A stretch of DNA of 64,000 nucleotides. Origin: Zizania palustris (Eukaryota; Streptophyta; Magnoliopsida; Poales; Poaceae). Position numbers and translations under genes: made by a program. This document shows, in pieces, positions 1-11,213 of the stretch. The notes below the pieces were generated by a model that saw only the letters and a program-made list of their open reading frames with translations, ran no database searches and had not been told where the DNA came from. Location: positions 29,955,001 through 30,019,000 of the forward strand of contig JAAALK010000081.1 in the NCBI GenBank assembly GCA_019279435.1, in the 5' to 3' direction. The stretch's first letter is position 1; every line of letters begins with the position of its first letter.

Positions 1-265
1 AAATGAGTAAAAAAATATACTATCTTATCCAATATGTCCATTGTGATACACAGAGCAGGTGATTCATGTGCGCACGGTGCATCCTTATGAAAAAAAATGT
101 AATTTTTTCATGAAAAAACTGGTTTTTTCCCATTGCTTATTGATGTTTTCTTGATTATTGTATAAGTTGATAACATCACCGTGAAATGCCTCGTTGATGC
201 TGCGCTACTCCTCGATTTGTTCTTTTCTGTTCATGTGCATTTTGGGACCGCTTGATCACGAGCAG
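1..265. other. AT-rich lead-in, probably intron of the aminotransferase gene
   Basis: No coding sequence is visible. The stretch ends in a usable AG acceptor just before the first recognisable aminotransferase exon, so it is most simply the 3' part of an intron whose upstream exon lies outside the window. An alternative is that the gene copy is truncated here. Confidence 0.5.
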
Positions 266-2233
266 GGCCGTCGCCGACCACCTGTCCGCCGGCGCGCGCC
301 ACCGCACCCACGAGGCCGACGTGTTCCTGACGGTCGGCGGCACGGGCGCGATCACCGCGATCACCACGGTGCTCGGCGGGGCGCCCGGCGCGAACATCCT
401 GCTGCCGCGGCCGGGCTTCGCGCCGTACGAGGCGGCCTGCGAGCTCGTCGGCGCCGAGCCGCGGTTCTACGACCTCCTGCCCCGGCGAGGCTGGGAGGCC
501 GACCTCGCCGGTGTGCGCGCTCTGGCTGACGGTGCAACGGCCGCCATCGTCGTCATCAACCCCAACAATCCCTGTGGCACGGTGTACTCTGCACAGCACC
601 TTTTCCAGGTCAGGGATCATTTGACTGCACAGTTCAATTCTGAAACTTTATAATACAAATGCATCAAAGAAAGTGTGAAAATTAAAACTTTACATACTGG
701 GTCAATCACTGTTCTTCCAAAAAAACAACACATTTTGTATCTGTTAACAGAAACCATTTCTAATTTGTATTATCTCAGGGCTACAGCTGCAGATGTTGTT
801 CTTCTGGTTTCTGAATGTATGCATCACTATGCACTAGATGATAACTAGTACTTGAAATGTACTGCTTGCTGCTTGGAAAGCATTGATTCATATTCTGTTG
901 AAACTGAAACCATTTGGTAGGTATTCATGATCAAGCAACATGTCACTTACTGAAAAGAAATCTTTATGAATCATACATGAGAGAGATGACAACATGGTCA
1001 CTTACTGAAAACTAAGAGGTTCAATAGAATGTATTTAAAAGGGCAAGCTGTAAATAATGCAGGTGCATGTTTTCGTGTCAATGAATCGAGATTGCTAAAA
1101 TTGCCATCATTCTGATTACCAGCTACATTTCTGGGTTTCCAGATTGCCGAAACCGCGAGAGATTTGGGGATTCCAATCATAGCAGATGAGGTATATGCAC
1201 ATATGGTCTTTGGAGGCAGCAGGTTTGTGCCAATGGCCTCCTTTGCACATATTACACCAGTCGTCAGCATTGGAGCACTCTCAAAGAGATTCATGCTACC
1301 TGGATGGCGCCTCGGTTGGTTGTCCTTCTGTGACCCCAGTGGTGCACTCAAGCATGTAAGTCGATAAACTCGTCTAACGCTTTCGCGTTTCTTGGTGTAT
1401 GCAAAAACATATGTAGATTCATAATGTTGTTCTTCAAAAGGTCAGAACTGCAACAGAGATACTGCTGAATGTGACTTCAGGCCCTGCCTCCATTGTTCAG
1501 GTCAGGATCACATTCCTGAAAAATGCCTTACCTGCTACAGTGAGTGCATAGTGAATACTAATGGTGGTCAAATATTTTGACATACAGGCTGCAGTTCCTA
1601 AGATTCTCTCAAATGAACACGGCGAGTTCCATCGGAATGTTGTGAACTTGCTTGAGTCTGCAGCTGATGCTCTGTACAGAAGAGTGACCCAAATCGAAGC
1701 TCTGCAGTGCTACTCAAAGCCTCATGGCTCCATGTTCATGATGGTGGGTTGGAACACACCCTGGTTTCAGATTTCTAATGATGCACTGCCTTACCATTGA
1801 ATCGATGCTCGACAAATCACGCAGGTTGAAATCAACACTTCACTTCTTTTCGGCGTTGACGACGACATGGACTTCGCTCGTGAACTGATCAAAGAAGAAT
1901 CTGTCCTGGTTCTACCTGGTATAGTTCACTATCCCTATGATCCTTCAGATAAGTTGTTCCCTGTGGCCTACTGAATCTGAAAGTTCTGCAAACTGGTTAA
2001 CCTGACATTGTGATGTGGTCCTCATCATGATCAACTTCCTCTTGATTGATCTTAAACCACAATTTCAATTTATGTTCCTTCCTGAATTTTCAGGCTCTGT
2101 AATTGGGTTGAAGAACTGGGTTAGGATATTCTTTGGGGCACCTGCTAGTGTGATACAGGAAGCCTGCAATAGGATTGAGGCATTCTGTCAGAGAAGGGCA
2201 GGTCAAGCAAAGCTACTGAAAAAGAAGTTCTGA
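266..2233 (+). CDS. Tyrosine/nicotianamine aminotransferase-like enzyme, 5'-incomplete
   Basis: Class I PLP-dependent aminotransferase of the TAT/NAAT group, which transaminates tyrosine or, in grasses, nicotianamine on the way to mugineic-acid siderophores. Six exons are readable: 266-608, 1143-1355, 1441-1500, 1588-1743, 1825-1918 and 2094-2233, all with GT/AG borders and a continuous frame. Visible hallmarks are GANILLPRPGF and NPNNPCGTVY in the first exon, IIADEVYAHMVFG in the second, and the Schiff-base lysine region GALSKRFMLPGWRLGW. The C-terminus WVRIFFGAP...RIEAFCQR is typical and ends in KKKF. The N-terminal ~100 residues expected for the family are not in the window. The first visible exon is very GC-rich, the later ones are not, as is common in grasses. 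TAT and NAAT cannot be separated from this portion by eye. A decayed relative lies near 8.5-9.2 kb. Confidence 0.88.
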
Positions 2234-2814
2234 AGCCGATAACTAGGGTTTTTGCTAGCTCCATAAACATGTATAGAACCTTTGGTGTCAATTTTCCCAT
2301 TTTTTTTTACTTTTTGCCATACATGATCTGAGAATTGTATATACAACAGTACCAGATGTCTGCTTATAGCTGATACTTTCAAATAAGAAATATATCTATA
2401 GTTCAATAAAGCTAACAGTGTGCTTGCTACTATATCAAAAACTTTCCAAGGTGAGTCAACACACCCACATCCACATGGTCCTCATTCCAAACAGGGCTGG
2501 ATGCATGTCAGAGTTTCTTTAGTTTTATGTGTTTTGTTCATAGTACAAATTCAGTCTTATAAGCAAGTTACATGTATGTTAAGAGCGTGATTCAGAATTT
2601 CAGATCAATAATATCGCCATAAACTTATCGACTAACGATCATGGTTTCCAATGGTTATTGAGATCACCGGACAGAGCTTGATGTTATCATCGAGACTGAA
2701 TTAGAAAACAGTATCAAGTCTAACCGATAAAATATTACTGTCATGCAATAACACTAGATCCGCGCCCTTGGAGTTTGTAGTAAAAATTAGATTTCAAAGT
2801 AAGTTCAAAGTAAG
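2234..2814. other. 3' flank of aminotransferase gene, no gene seen
   Basis: AT-rich sequence following the stop codon. An AATAAA-type hexamer near 2405 could serve as the polyadenylation signal. Nothing coding is recognisable. Confidence 0.5.
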
Positions 2815-3690
2815 GTAGTGTTTGGTTCAGTAGTTAGGTGGAAGCGGGTGTTAGCCCAGCTCTCTCACTAGCATTCAAACACACACACAATGTATTTTTC
2901 AGCACAATCGGAACACACAAGAACACTGCACACCGGTGCTCTCTTTTCACTTAATTCACTTGAACACAAACACTTGCACTCACCACTCACTGCACTAATC
3001 ACACGCACAGCGCACACACTGCACTTGCGCCTCTGTACTGCACACCCTTCAAATAGCGACTAACAGCCCTCACTTCTCTCACTCGCATGCCACGCACACG
3101 CACGCACTCCACACACGCCACGCACACGCACGCACTCCACACACGCCACGCACATGCACGTACTCCACGCACGCCACACACATGCACATGCACATGCAAC
3201 CACAATCACATCCACACACCACTAATCACTCCACTAATCACCCCACTAACCACCCCACTAAACACAAACTAAATTTGCACTAAATAAAATACTAACAACA
3301 AGATTAATTCTAATAGCGGGCGGCTCCATTCCACTTTTGTGTGTTCGACTTGAAATTAGATAGGACGGAGTAACTCCAAAAAGAATATTCCTCATAAATC
3401 CGAAATCATTCGTTCCTAAAAAATTCACCGAACTGAGCGGCTCCCTTCCCATGCCTCCTCAAAAAATCCTCCATTCCACTTATGTATGATTTCCACTCTT
3501 GAACCAAACAAGAAACATAACCGTTCTGTTTCTATCAAATTTCAGAACTAAACAAAAAACAGAGTTGCTCCGTTTTTACTTCCAAATGCGGAGTAGAACC
3601 ATTCCATTTTCATCAATTCCATTCTCAGAATCTGGAACAAAATCATTTCGTTCTATCATATTTCTAAACCAAACGACGGAAATTAAAACA
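2815..3690. repeat. Probable non-autonomous element with GTGTTTGGTT-type ends
   Basis: The left side contains GTGTTTGGTTC near 2818 and the right side contains its near complement, AAACCAAACGAC, near 3668. This is the signature of many grass MITE-like elements. The interior holds simple repeats and no coding sequence. Exact ends and a target duplication were not established. Confidence 0.35.
3086..3262. repeat. CA/GC-rich minisatellite followed by a CCACTAATCAC tandem
   Basis: About three copies of a ~28 bp unit built on GCCACGCACACGCACGCACT run from 3086 to ~3190. They are followed by four or more copies of an 11-12 bp unit (CCACTAATCAC) from ~3218 to 3262. Frames open through it are a by-product of the repeat. 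Confidence 0.8.
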
Positions 3691-3906
3691 GATTATTATT
3701 GTTGGACAAGACACGTGAGTTACACTTATTTTGTGAAGCGTGTGAGTTACAGGACACAAGCTGGCAGGTTGATGCAGCTACGACACGTGTGCAAGAGGAT
3801 GCCGCGTTCGTGTGACTGTATCTGCCACGTCATGGCAGGCACGCGTGCTGAGAAGGCAAGTTGCTGACAGGGCGAATGACGTGGACTCAACGGCTCGGTG
3901 GATCGA

Positions 3907-4407
3907 TCACGGGTTGACGTAGACGTCGAGCTCAAGGAGGTCAGGGCGGATGGTCTTCCACAGCACGTAGCCGCGCGCCATCCTGAACTGCCCCGTGCCG
4001 CCGACCACCGACAGCTCGCGCACCGCCGCGCCGGTGTCGTCGCGGCCCACCACCGTGACGGAGCTGCCGGCGTAGGGGCCGGACCTGAGGACGACGTTCA
4101 TGGTGATCATCAGGTCCATGCTCCCGACCGACGCCACGATGTACTGCCCCTGGGCGCGCCCCACGACGGCCGACGACGACGCCTGGCCCTCCGTCAGCAC
4201 GTCGTCGATCACCACCGTGCTGCCGAACATGCCGCGGGGCCCGCGCACCACCTGCACCGCCGTGTCGCCCAGCACGTCGTGCATGTAGAAGTGCAGGTGC
4301 GCCGTCGTCGCCGCCGACACCGACACCGGCCCGGCGGCGGCGGCGGCGACGACGAGGAGCACCACGAACAGCTGCAGCAGCTGGTAGACCTTGTTGCCGC
4401 ACGCCAT
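3907..4407 (-). CDS. Dirigent protein
   Basis: A 166-residue, intronless open reading frame. Residues 1-32 form a signal peptide (hydrophobic LLQLFVVLLVVAAAAAG), so the product is secreted to the cell wall. The rest is a dirigent domain: LHFYMHDVLGD near residues 38-48, then GSTVVIDDVLTEG, GRAQGQYIVAS, and near the C-terminus the motif VVGGTGQFRMARGYVLWKT. Dirigent proteins form a beta-barrel trimer that steers stereoselective coupling of monolignol radicals during lignan and lignin formation. Length and the lack of introns fit the family. The coding strand is strongly GC-rich against AT-rich flanks, as in many grass single-exon genes. The particular subfamily and substrate cannot be told from sequence alone. 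Confidence 0.95.
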   Translation of the reverse strand: MACGNKVYQLLQLFVVLLVVAAAAAGPVSVSAATTAHLHFYMHDVLGDTAVQVVRGPRGMFGSTVVIDDVLTEGQASSSAVVGRAQGQYIVASVGSMDLMITMNVVLRSGPYAGSSVTVVGRDDTGAAVRELSVVGGTGQFRMARGYVLWKTIRPDLLELDVYVNP

Positions 4408-4741
4408 GATCGATCTCTATCGATTTCCCACGAGAAGAGAGAGCTTAAATACTAACTTGCCTTAGCTAGCTATCAGCTGCGATGGCATATATGCGAGTAT
4501 GCGACGACATCGTCGACGTCGAGAGGTCCATGACCATGCATCCATGGCTGGTGCTCTGGTCCTATCGATGGAATGGCGACAGGTTGAGGTGTCTTATCGA
4601 CAATCTTCGCTGTACCTGTCGACGAAAGCAACGGATCGATCGAGATATCGATCCATATGCAGATCTCGAAATATTAATTAACATATAAATCTGCAAATGC
4701 ATGCATGCTTTTCCAATAATGACTTGATTGTTTTGCATTTA

Positions 4742-5082
4742 GGATCTGTTTAGATCTAAGGGGCTAAAGCTAACTGACTAAAATTTAGTGCCTTAGACTA
4801 AAAATCCAAATGCAAAGAGCTAAAATGAGCTAAAATTTTTTAGTCTCATTAGCCCCTAAGGAGGAGCTAAGAGGGACTAAAATGCTCATTTTCCCACCTC
4901 TATTCTCACCATGCATGTATGTATAAAAAGCAAAGAGCAATAAATAAAGACATTTGAGTCATTCTATATGACAATAAAGTTTTTAGCCCATACTTTAGTC
5001 ACCGGATCCAAATAAGGGGTGACTAAAATTTAGTAACTAATTTTAGTCATTTTGTATTAGCCCATTTGATCCAAACAGACCC
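4742..5082. mobile_element. Tourist-type MITE (341 bp)
   Basis: Imperfect terminal inverted repeats (GGATCTGTTTAGATC at the left, complement of GATCCAAACAGACCC at the right) are flanked by a direct TTA at 4739-4741 and 5083-5085. A 3 bp TTA/TAA target duplication with GTTTGGAT-like ends is the hallmark of PIF/Harbinger-derived Tourist MITEs. No coding capacity. Confidence 0.8.
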
Positions 5083-5690
5083 TTAGTCTGTGTTCCACAA
5101 TCCACTGCAAGCTTTCAAACGTTTAAAACGATACGATTTTATAAAAACTTCCTATATAAACAGAAGTTTCTTAAAATTAAGAATAATCACTTTTTAACAT
5201 TTTAATGTTTAATACCTAAGTAACATTTTAAGATTAATAAAACTACAAGCTTAAAATTCTAAAATATAACCGGCGAGAATACAGAGAGAAATTGGTTACC
5301 TACTTTATTTTGTTCATTTCTAGATTCTATTAAAAAATCAAGAGCCTAAAATTCTAAAATACAATTTAATGAGAATATAGAGAAACTGATTACCTAAGCT
5401 AGCCCTAGCTTTGTTCATTTCCAGATTACTAGCTAGAGTTTGAGTGTCCATGTGTTATAATGTGTTATAATGGAAAAATATTTACAATATTAAAAGAATG
5501 CTACGTCACCATATGTTAATGACAACGAGGGTTCACATGTGTCAATGAGAAGAATTGTGGTGATGATGATTAACCATCACCGATTTCTTTTAAAGTAGTA
5601 TAGATGTAACCGTTGGTCAGTTTTATAGTCTGAAGATTCCGAGAACATATTTAATCTCTCATAAACACACACACATATATATACATACAA
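5083..5690. other. AT-rich intergenic DNA
   Basis: Contains short internal direct repeats of the type TAAAATTCTAAAATA with GAGAATA-GAGA (near 5250-5290 and 5345-5390), which suggest an old duplication. No gene is seen. Confidence 0.4.
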
Positions 5691-5693
5691 ATG

Positions 5694-5847
5694 CTATACT
5701 ACACCACGGGTGTAGAATGCTATTCTACACCGATGTGGAAGGGGGGGTCAGGATTGGGTGGGACGTGGGGGCATGCTGGATGAGATGGGCACGGTTGGGT
5801 TAATCGGTGTAAAATAGTTATTCTACACACGTGATGTAGAATAGCGT

Positions 5848-5850
<3 letters not shown>
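5694..5850. mobile_element. (TA)n-embedded Micron-like element, copy A
   Basis: Both ends carry a palindromic motif built on CTATTCTACACCACG/CGTGGTGTAGAATAG, and the right side runs straight into a long (TA)n tract. The middle is G-rich. Copies B, C and D elsewhere in the window share the ends and the same microsatellite setting. The habit resembles Micron elements described from rice, which sit in (TA)n microsatellites. No open frame. Confidence 0.65.

Positions 5851-5851
<1 letters not shown>

Positions 5852-5900
<49 letters not shown>
5852..5900. repeat. (TA)n microsatellite
   Basis: About 24 uninterrupted TA units lying between copies A and B of the Micron-like element. Confidence 0.95.
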
Positions 5901-5902
<2 letters not shown>

Positions 5903-6043
5903 AATGTTATTGTACACCACGGGTGTAGAATGCTATTCTACACCGACGTGGAATGGAGGGGGTTGGGATTGGGTGGGGTGTGGGAGCACGGGATGATCGG
6001 TGTAGAATAGCATTCTACACCCATAGTGTAGAATAGCGTTCCC

Positions 6044-6044
<1 letters not shown>
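5903..6044. mobile_element. (TA)n-embedded Micron-like element, copy B
   Basis: Close relative of copy A with the same CTATTCTACACC-type ends and the same G-rich centre, but with the segment near GGGATGATCGG shortened. It is bordered on both sides by TA repeats. Confidence 0.65.

Positions 6045-6108
<64 letters not shown>
6045..6108. repeat. (TA)n microsatellite
   Basis: About 31 TA units directly after copy B. Confidence 0.95.
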
Positions 6109-6111
<3 letters not shown>

Positions 6112-6436
6112 AAATGAATGTCTATTATTGTACTCATTCACTCACTGAGTCTATTTGGAATATATATAGCTGTCCTAACATGCATGCATGTGCATGTGGC
6201 AAATTAAACACATTCATGTTGCCATGTGCATAGGCTAAGGAAGAACAAATTCTAATAGAAAACAGCTAGATTGGAGGTGGCTGGAATCTTGTCACAAGAA
6301 GAACAAATTAAATGCATAATCCAACCAAACCTCGGTCTTCATCTCTTTCGAAACATGCGCTTAATAAATTAAGCTACGATCGAGCATATGCCACAAAACT
6401 ATCATCAATAATGCATGCTAGCTAGCTAGCTACTAT

Positions 6437-6722
6437 GGCCTCGTTTGGGGAGCTTCTGGCTAGCTAGATACTTCTAGTATCTAGAAGCTCTCCTAAACAC
6501 TACCTCGGGTAGTCCAGATTTTCAAAATCTGCAAAAGTAGCTAGTCTTTCCAAGCCTAGTAGCTGATAAGGTGGTCAACCTCAGCTTCTCCAGATTCTGC
6601 AGATTTTTATTTACCCACTATGTCATTGAATAAAACTCACCCACCCAATAGCTAGCTACTTCAACTAGCCAGTTAGATACTCGGACTAACTGATTCTGAG
6701 AATCTACAGCTCCCCCCAAACT
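6437..6722. mobile_element. MITE, GTTTGGGGAGCT family, copy 1
   Basis: The left end CGTTTGGGGAGCTTCTGG is inverted at the right end as AGCTCCCCCCAAACTT. A second copy at 12298-12580 matches along the whole length, and a third right-end fragment lies at 13015-13106. This makes a dispersed family certain. The target duplication could not be fixed with confidence. Confidence 0.7.
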
Positions 6723-6959
6723 TTTGGACCTATATGTCCTGATCTCAACGAAGCGAACAGAAGAAGAACATGCAGCTGCTAATGCGTCGTCGTCTTCAGA
6801 ATCGATGGATGTTTCTGCTGTGCACAGTACGGTACTTTCGTACGTATATACACATACGGTCCCAGATTCTCGGTGTGTCGGTGCATTGCTAATGTGTCGG
6901 TGGTGATCGATCGAGGTCTAGATGAATGCAATTTAAAATTGTGTTTGGTCGAGCTCTGA

Positions 6960-7260
6960 ACTGTGTAAAAGATTGAGGGGCGGATCCACCGGGGACCTCC
7001 GCCCCACGGCCCACGCAGCGATTTTGAATAATTGCAAAAGTAAGTGTCAGTCGACACTTACTGTATCGACTAGATATCACATCAGCTCCAGTCGGCATTT
7101 GAAGTGCCGATCGGAGCTGACGTGACATCCAGTCGACACTTCAAAATCGCCGACTGACACATATTTCTACAATTTTTTAAAATCATCATACAAAATTGGA
7201 ATTTTCTTTTTTTTTTAAAAAAATATTATTTAAAAAAAATCTTGATTTGAATATCTGATC
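6960..7260. repeat. CGACACTT/CAGTCGGC repeat block with TTTTTTTAAAAAAATATT end
   Basis: Short inverted and direct copies of AGTCGACACTT and CCGATCGGAGCTGACGTGACAT lie next to an AT end (TTTTTTTAAAAAAATATTATT at ~7200). The same AT end closes the element at 11490-12005, and a related block is at 61430-61600. Probably a remnant of that transposon family. Confidence 0.45.
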
Positions 7261-8509
7261 TGGTGAATCCTGATTTAAAATTACTACTTTAGTTGTTCAA
7301 TAAAAAGTCAACAAGTTCATCTGATTTTTATTGATTCAATTGCATCGACATTCTTTCAGTAAAACCATACTATCAAAGTAGCAGGTTTAGATTTTTTCCG
7401 ATTTAACCAACAGTGATCTATTTTTACTATTTTTATTATGATACTACCCACATTATAAGTCATTTTGACTTTTTTTATAAAATTTATCTACAAATCAATG
7501 AACCTAGACACATATGTATTCAGATTCATTGATCTATGGATAAATTTAAAAAAGACAAAATAACTTATAATGTGGAACGGACGGAGTAATAAGACGTGTT
7601 CAGTACTGTACATGCAAGCCCAAGCCCAGGCCCAGGCCCAACCACTGTTAGCCATTAGCAGGCTCACTCCGAGAACTTGGACTTGGGCCCGGAATGTATT
7701 GAGCAGCAGAAAAAAAGATTTTTTTAAACAATACATTTTTATTTAAAATTTCAAATTTAGTTCGCGGATTTCAAAAAATGCAAAAATGGCATTATGTTGA
7801 TATTTGGTTCTAGATCATCAACTTATGCGTAGTATAAGAGCAAATCTCCGATTTTCGGATTTGTATAAGTTGAGACATGTTGTCTAGAGCAGCAATAAAT
7901 AATTGTAGCTTAAGACATTTTGCACTTGTATTCTTAACAACATAAAAAGTAAATTATGAAAAATAGAAAAAGACAACAAAAACCTCTACAACAACTCTAA
8001 AATTTAGTTTTCAGAATTCAAAACTGGCTAAGCAGGACACCAAGAAGAACGAACACCTGAAGTAAAGCACAACTTACAAGGTACATCTGAAGAAAAGAAG
8101 AAGAAGAACAGCAGCAGAACTAGTAATTTATGAGCTAATGCTGGTCACATGACATATTCTCTGTGATCGGTTTAGCTGTCTGTGACTTCACTTGTGTTAT
8201 CATGGCAGTTGCCATGTGAGCTCAGCTCTGGATGCAGATTCCAGGGTTCCATGCATTTTCATTTTTCAGTGGTGAACAGACTGTAAGAAGAAATGTACCT
8301 GCAAGGAGTGTAGAAGCATTTGTATGGAAACCCCAGAAGAAGTGAGCTCACTTTAATACCTTGTGTAAAAACCCTAGATCCTTCCGCGGAAGAGGCAGGA
8401 AGATGATCATCTCAAGTTCACCAAAGGACTCCTGATGTCATCATCTGCAATGTTTGAATTCTGATGGACTACTGGAGCTACTCAGTCTCACCAACAGTTT
8501 GATCCATAC
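7261..8509. other. Intergenic DNA, no gene seen
   Basis: AT-rich sequence with a small cluster of GGCCCA-like words near 7615-7645 and a purine-rich AAGAAGAAGAAGA run near 8093-8110. No protein family is recognisable on either strand. Confidence 0.4.
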
Positions 8510-9240
8510 AAACAGGTGCTGCAGCTGAAAATATGTAATTACGATTACTGGGATGCATCAATATGCACTGAATGAATATATTTACTTTCTGCTTGGAAAG
8601 CACTGCTTCACAGTCTGCGGAAACTGCTTCAAGCAACATGTAGATTTATGCTTCAGAATGATATATTTATGAATCATGTATGGTAACATGAGAAATTGTT
8701 GGCCATGCTGCCGCTTCCTGAAACTGAAAAGGTTTACGACAAAGTGCAAACTGTAAATACCTTATTCACATGTTTATCTTCATGTCCACAACTGCCAACT
8801 ACATCACTGGAATCATAGATTACTCAAACAGTGAGATTTGAGGATTCCAGCCATAGTACATGAGGTCAGCATTGGAGCAATCTTACATTGATTCATGCTA
8901 TAAGCATAGCGACTTCGTTATTTGGCCTTCTGATACCCCAGTGGACAGTGGTGCACTCAAGCATGTAAGGTCAGAACTGGATTGAGATGCTACATAATGT
9001 CACTTCACACCTGCCTCCTTATTTCAGGCCAGGAACCAATTCTTCAAAGTATGTTACCTACTACAGTAAGTTCATACTAATAACAAAAATATTTTGACAT
9101 GAGCTCAAGTTACTAGCATTCTCTCAAATGAACACGATGAGTTCTATTGGAATGCTGAGTACTAGCTTGAGTCTGCAGCTGATACCCTATGCAGCAGACT
9201 GAACCTCTGCAATGCTACTGCTACCCAAAGCCTCACAGAT
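8510..9240 (+). pseudogene. Decayed duplicate of the aminotransferase gene
   Basis: Nucleotide similarity to 780-1740 is plain over introns and exons. Matching words include GCTTGGAAAGCA (intron), CAGTGGTGCACTCAAGCATGTAAG (end of exon 2), the block CCAGGAACCAATTCTTCAAA (intron after exon 3), TCTCAAATGAACACGATGAGTTC and TTGAGTCTGCAGCTGAT (exon 4), and CCCAAAGCCTCA. Most of exon 2, including the PLP-lysine segment, is deleted, exon 3 is scrambled, and stops interrupt every frame. The order of the shared blocks is the same as in the intact gene, so this arose by DNA duplication that included introns, not by retroposition. Confidence 0.8.
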
Positions 9241-9605
9241 TAATTTCAGTATGGTTTGTTTGAATATACATTGTCTAATCTTTGAATTGATTTACTGACA
9301 TGGAAGTGTAGACTGCATTGATACAAGGATGAGAACTAGTGAAAATAAAATTGACATCCAAAAGTCTATCTATAGTTTGCACTACACCGTTAATTCCGAC
9401 ATCAGAGGCCAAATGGAAAATTCTGGACAATGAGCAACCAAATTTCAAGTACACGTGCACACAAGGTTGTAGAAATTTGGCTTCATTCCATAACCCCAAA
9501 CGGTTAATCATATAACAAGTAACAAAAAGTGGAAGCCTGGTTATTTCAAGTGGTATATGCTCAAGCAAGGGAATTATAAGTAGGTATGAGAGCTAGCCGT
9601 TCACC

Positions 9606-11213
9606 TCACCGTCTACGAGTGGCGTAGACAACAGAAGCAGCAGCCAGCATGGTTGTGGTAGGACATACCCATGTCCACATGCCAATCTTTCTCTTATGAT
9701 GTGCCTTAGAGATGGCAAGCCCCTGGTGCAGCTTCTCAAGCTCCCTGCTCAAGACTTCCACCATTCCCTCCTTGTCCTCCACTTCAGATTTCAGAACCCC
9801 AATCTTATGATCTTTCTGACTAACATAGCTCTCAAGCTCCCCAAGTTTCAGCCTTAGCTTGCCTGCTTCAGCTTTCTCCTTATAGAGCAAATTCAGAACC
9901 GAATCCTTGTCATCTTGGAGGCGAGAGGACTGAACACTGAGATCCTTGCAGTAGACATGGAGTTCAGACATTGAGCAGTGGAGACTCTCCAATTCGGCCG
10001 TCAGTTTTTCAGACTCTTCAGATTTATGATGAACCATGGAGGCAGCAGCATCCTTCTCGGCTTGAATCCTCTTCACCTTGGCGTTCATTGTCTCCAATGT
10101 CTTCTTCAATTGTATCCTCGTAGCCTCAAATGCCGCTGCTGCTGCCGCCTTCGTCTTTGCTGTCTTCTCAATCTTAATCCGGAGCGCAATTGCATTGACT
10201 TCCATCATGCTATCCTTCTTATCGAACTCGGCAACCTCAGAATGAAGCTTCTCTGCATCTGTCCTCGCTGCAGCCAAATCCGACTTGCTCGTCTTGATTT
10301 CTAACTCAATTTCCGCAGTGCTAGCAATGGCGGCCGAGAGCTTCGCCTCCAAAATTTCAATCTTTGACTCCATTTTTTCCTTATTAGAACTCAAAAGCTT
10401 CAATTCCCGCAATTTTTTTGCAAGCATCTCATCCATGTGCAGCTTGTCCTTGTTGGTGTTCTTCTTTAACTTCTTGATGCTTTCTTCCAAGTCTGCCTTC
10501 TGAGTACGGACATGGCGAGCCGCGGCCTTCGTCTCCTCCAACTGCTTCTCGAGCTCGCCCCTTTCTGCAAGCAGCTGTGCGTTCTTGATCTGCCAGTCGA
10601 CAGCCATGGCCTCCAATTGATCAAGTTTCGCGGAGAACGCAGCCGCCTCGACCTCCTTCGAGCGGAGGAGCTCCAAGGTGCAGTCTTTCTCCAAGACCGC
10701 TGCCTCGAGGCGCGCTGCGGCCTCGTCCTTGGCCTCCGCCTCGCGGGCCGCCGCCGCCTCCGCGGCCTGGAGCGACTCCTGGGCGGCATGGAGGCGCGAG
10801 CGCATCGCCGCGGCTTCCCCGGAGGTCTCGACGAGCGCCCCGGCGAAGACCACCCGGAGGACATCTCGCTGCCCCTCGGAGAGCGCGGCGGCGTCCTCCT
10901 CGAGCTCACCGAGACGCGCGGAGAGCACGACCACCTGCCCCCGCTTCTCGGCGGACTCCTTGACGAGCACATCATTTATCTCCATGAGCCTCTCCGCCTC
11001 CAGCTCCGGCGACGAGTCCCGCCTCTCCTCCGCCGTGTCGTCCCCACCGTTATCTTCCTCCACCGAACGACCCATCGTAATCTCCCCACCGTCGCCCTCC
11101 TTCGCCGCGGCGGAACCCTCTGGTGGCTCTACATCCACGGCCGCCACGGCGGCGGCGGCGGGCTTCTTCTTCTTCCTACCCATGGCTGAGCTCACCTGCT
11201 CCTCCACAGCCAC
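9606..11213 (-). CDS. Tail-anchored coiled-coil protein, PMD (peroxisomal/mitochondrial division factor)-like
   Basis: A 535-residue intronless frame. Residues 1-75 are low-complexity and charged (GRKKKKP, runs of E and D). From ~80 to ~505 the sequence is an almost unbroken alanine/leucine/lysine/glutamate coiled coil with heptad spacing. At the C-terminus a short hydrophobic segment (TTTMLAAASVVY, about residues 516-530) is followed by the basic tail ATRRR*. This is the layout of a C-terminal tail-anchored membrane protein. In plants, the coiled-coil tail-anchored PMD1/PMD2 proteins sit on peroxisomes and mitochondria and influence their proliferation and shape; the match here is by architecture and overall feel, not by a diagnostic motif. 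A second in-frame ATG at codon 11 (MGRKKKK) is an alternative start. It could also be annotated merely as a myosin-heavy-chain-like protein. Confidence 0.75.
   Translation of the reverse strand: MAVEEQVSSAMGRKKKKPAAAAVAAVDVEPPEGSAAAKEGDGGEITMGRSVEEDNGGDDTAEERRDSSPELEAERLMEINDVLVKESAEKRGQVVVLSARLGELEEDAAALSEGQRDVLRVVFAGALVETSGEAAAMRSRLHAAQESLQAAEAAAAREAEAKDEAAARLEAAVLEKDCTLELLRSKEVEAAAFSAKLDQLEAMAVDWQIKNAQLLAERGELEKQLEETKAAARHVRTQKADLEESIKKLKKNTNKDKLHMDEMLAKKLRELKLLSSNKEKMESKIEILEAKLSAAIASTAEIELEIKTSKSDLAAARTDAEKLHSEVAEFDKKDSMMEVNAIALRIKIEKTAKTKAAAAAAFEATRIQLKKTLETMNAKVKRIQAEKDAAASMVHHKSEESEKLTAELESLHCSMSELHVYCKDLSVQSSRLQDDKDSVLNLLYKEKAEAGKLRLKLGELESYVSQKDHKIGVLKSEVEDKEGMVEVLSRELEKLHQGLAISKAHHKRKIGMWTWVCPTTTMLAAASVVYATRRR

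Noticed and set aside
4444..4451. TATTTAAG as TATA box of the dirigent gene
   Set aside because: Only ~37 bases before the ATG, leaving almost no 5' leader. Not convincing.
3898..4455. 185-codon frame opposite the dirigent gene
   Set aside because: A mirror of the GC-rich dirigent coding strand; it has an Arg/His-rich composition and no domain.
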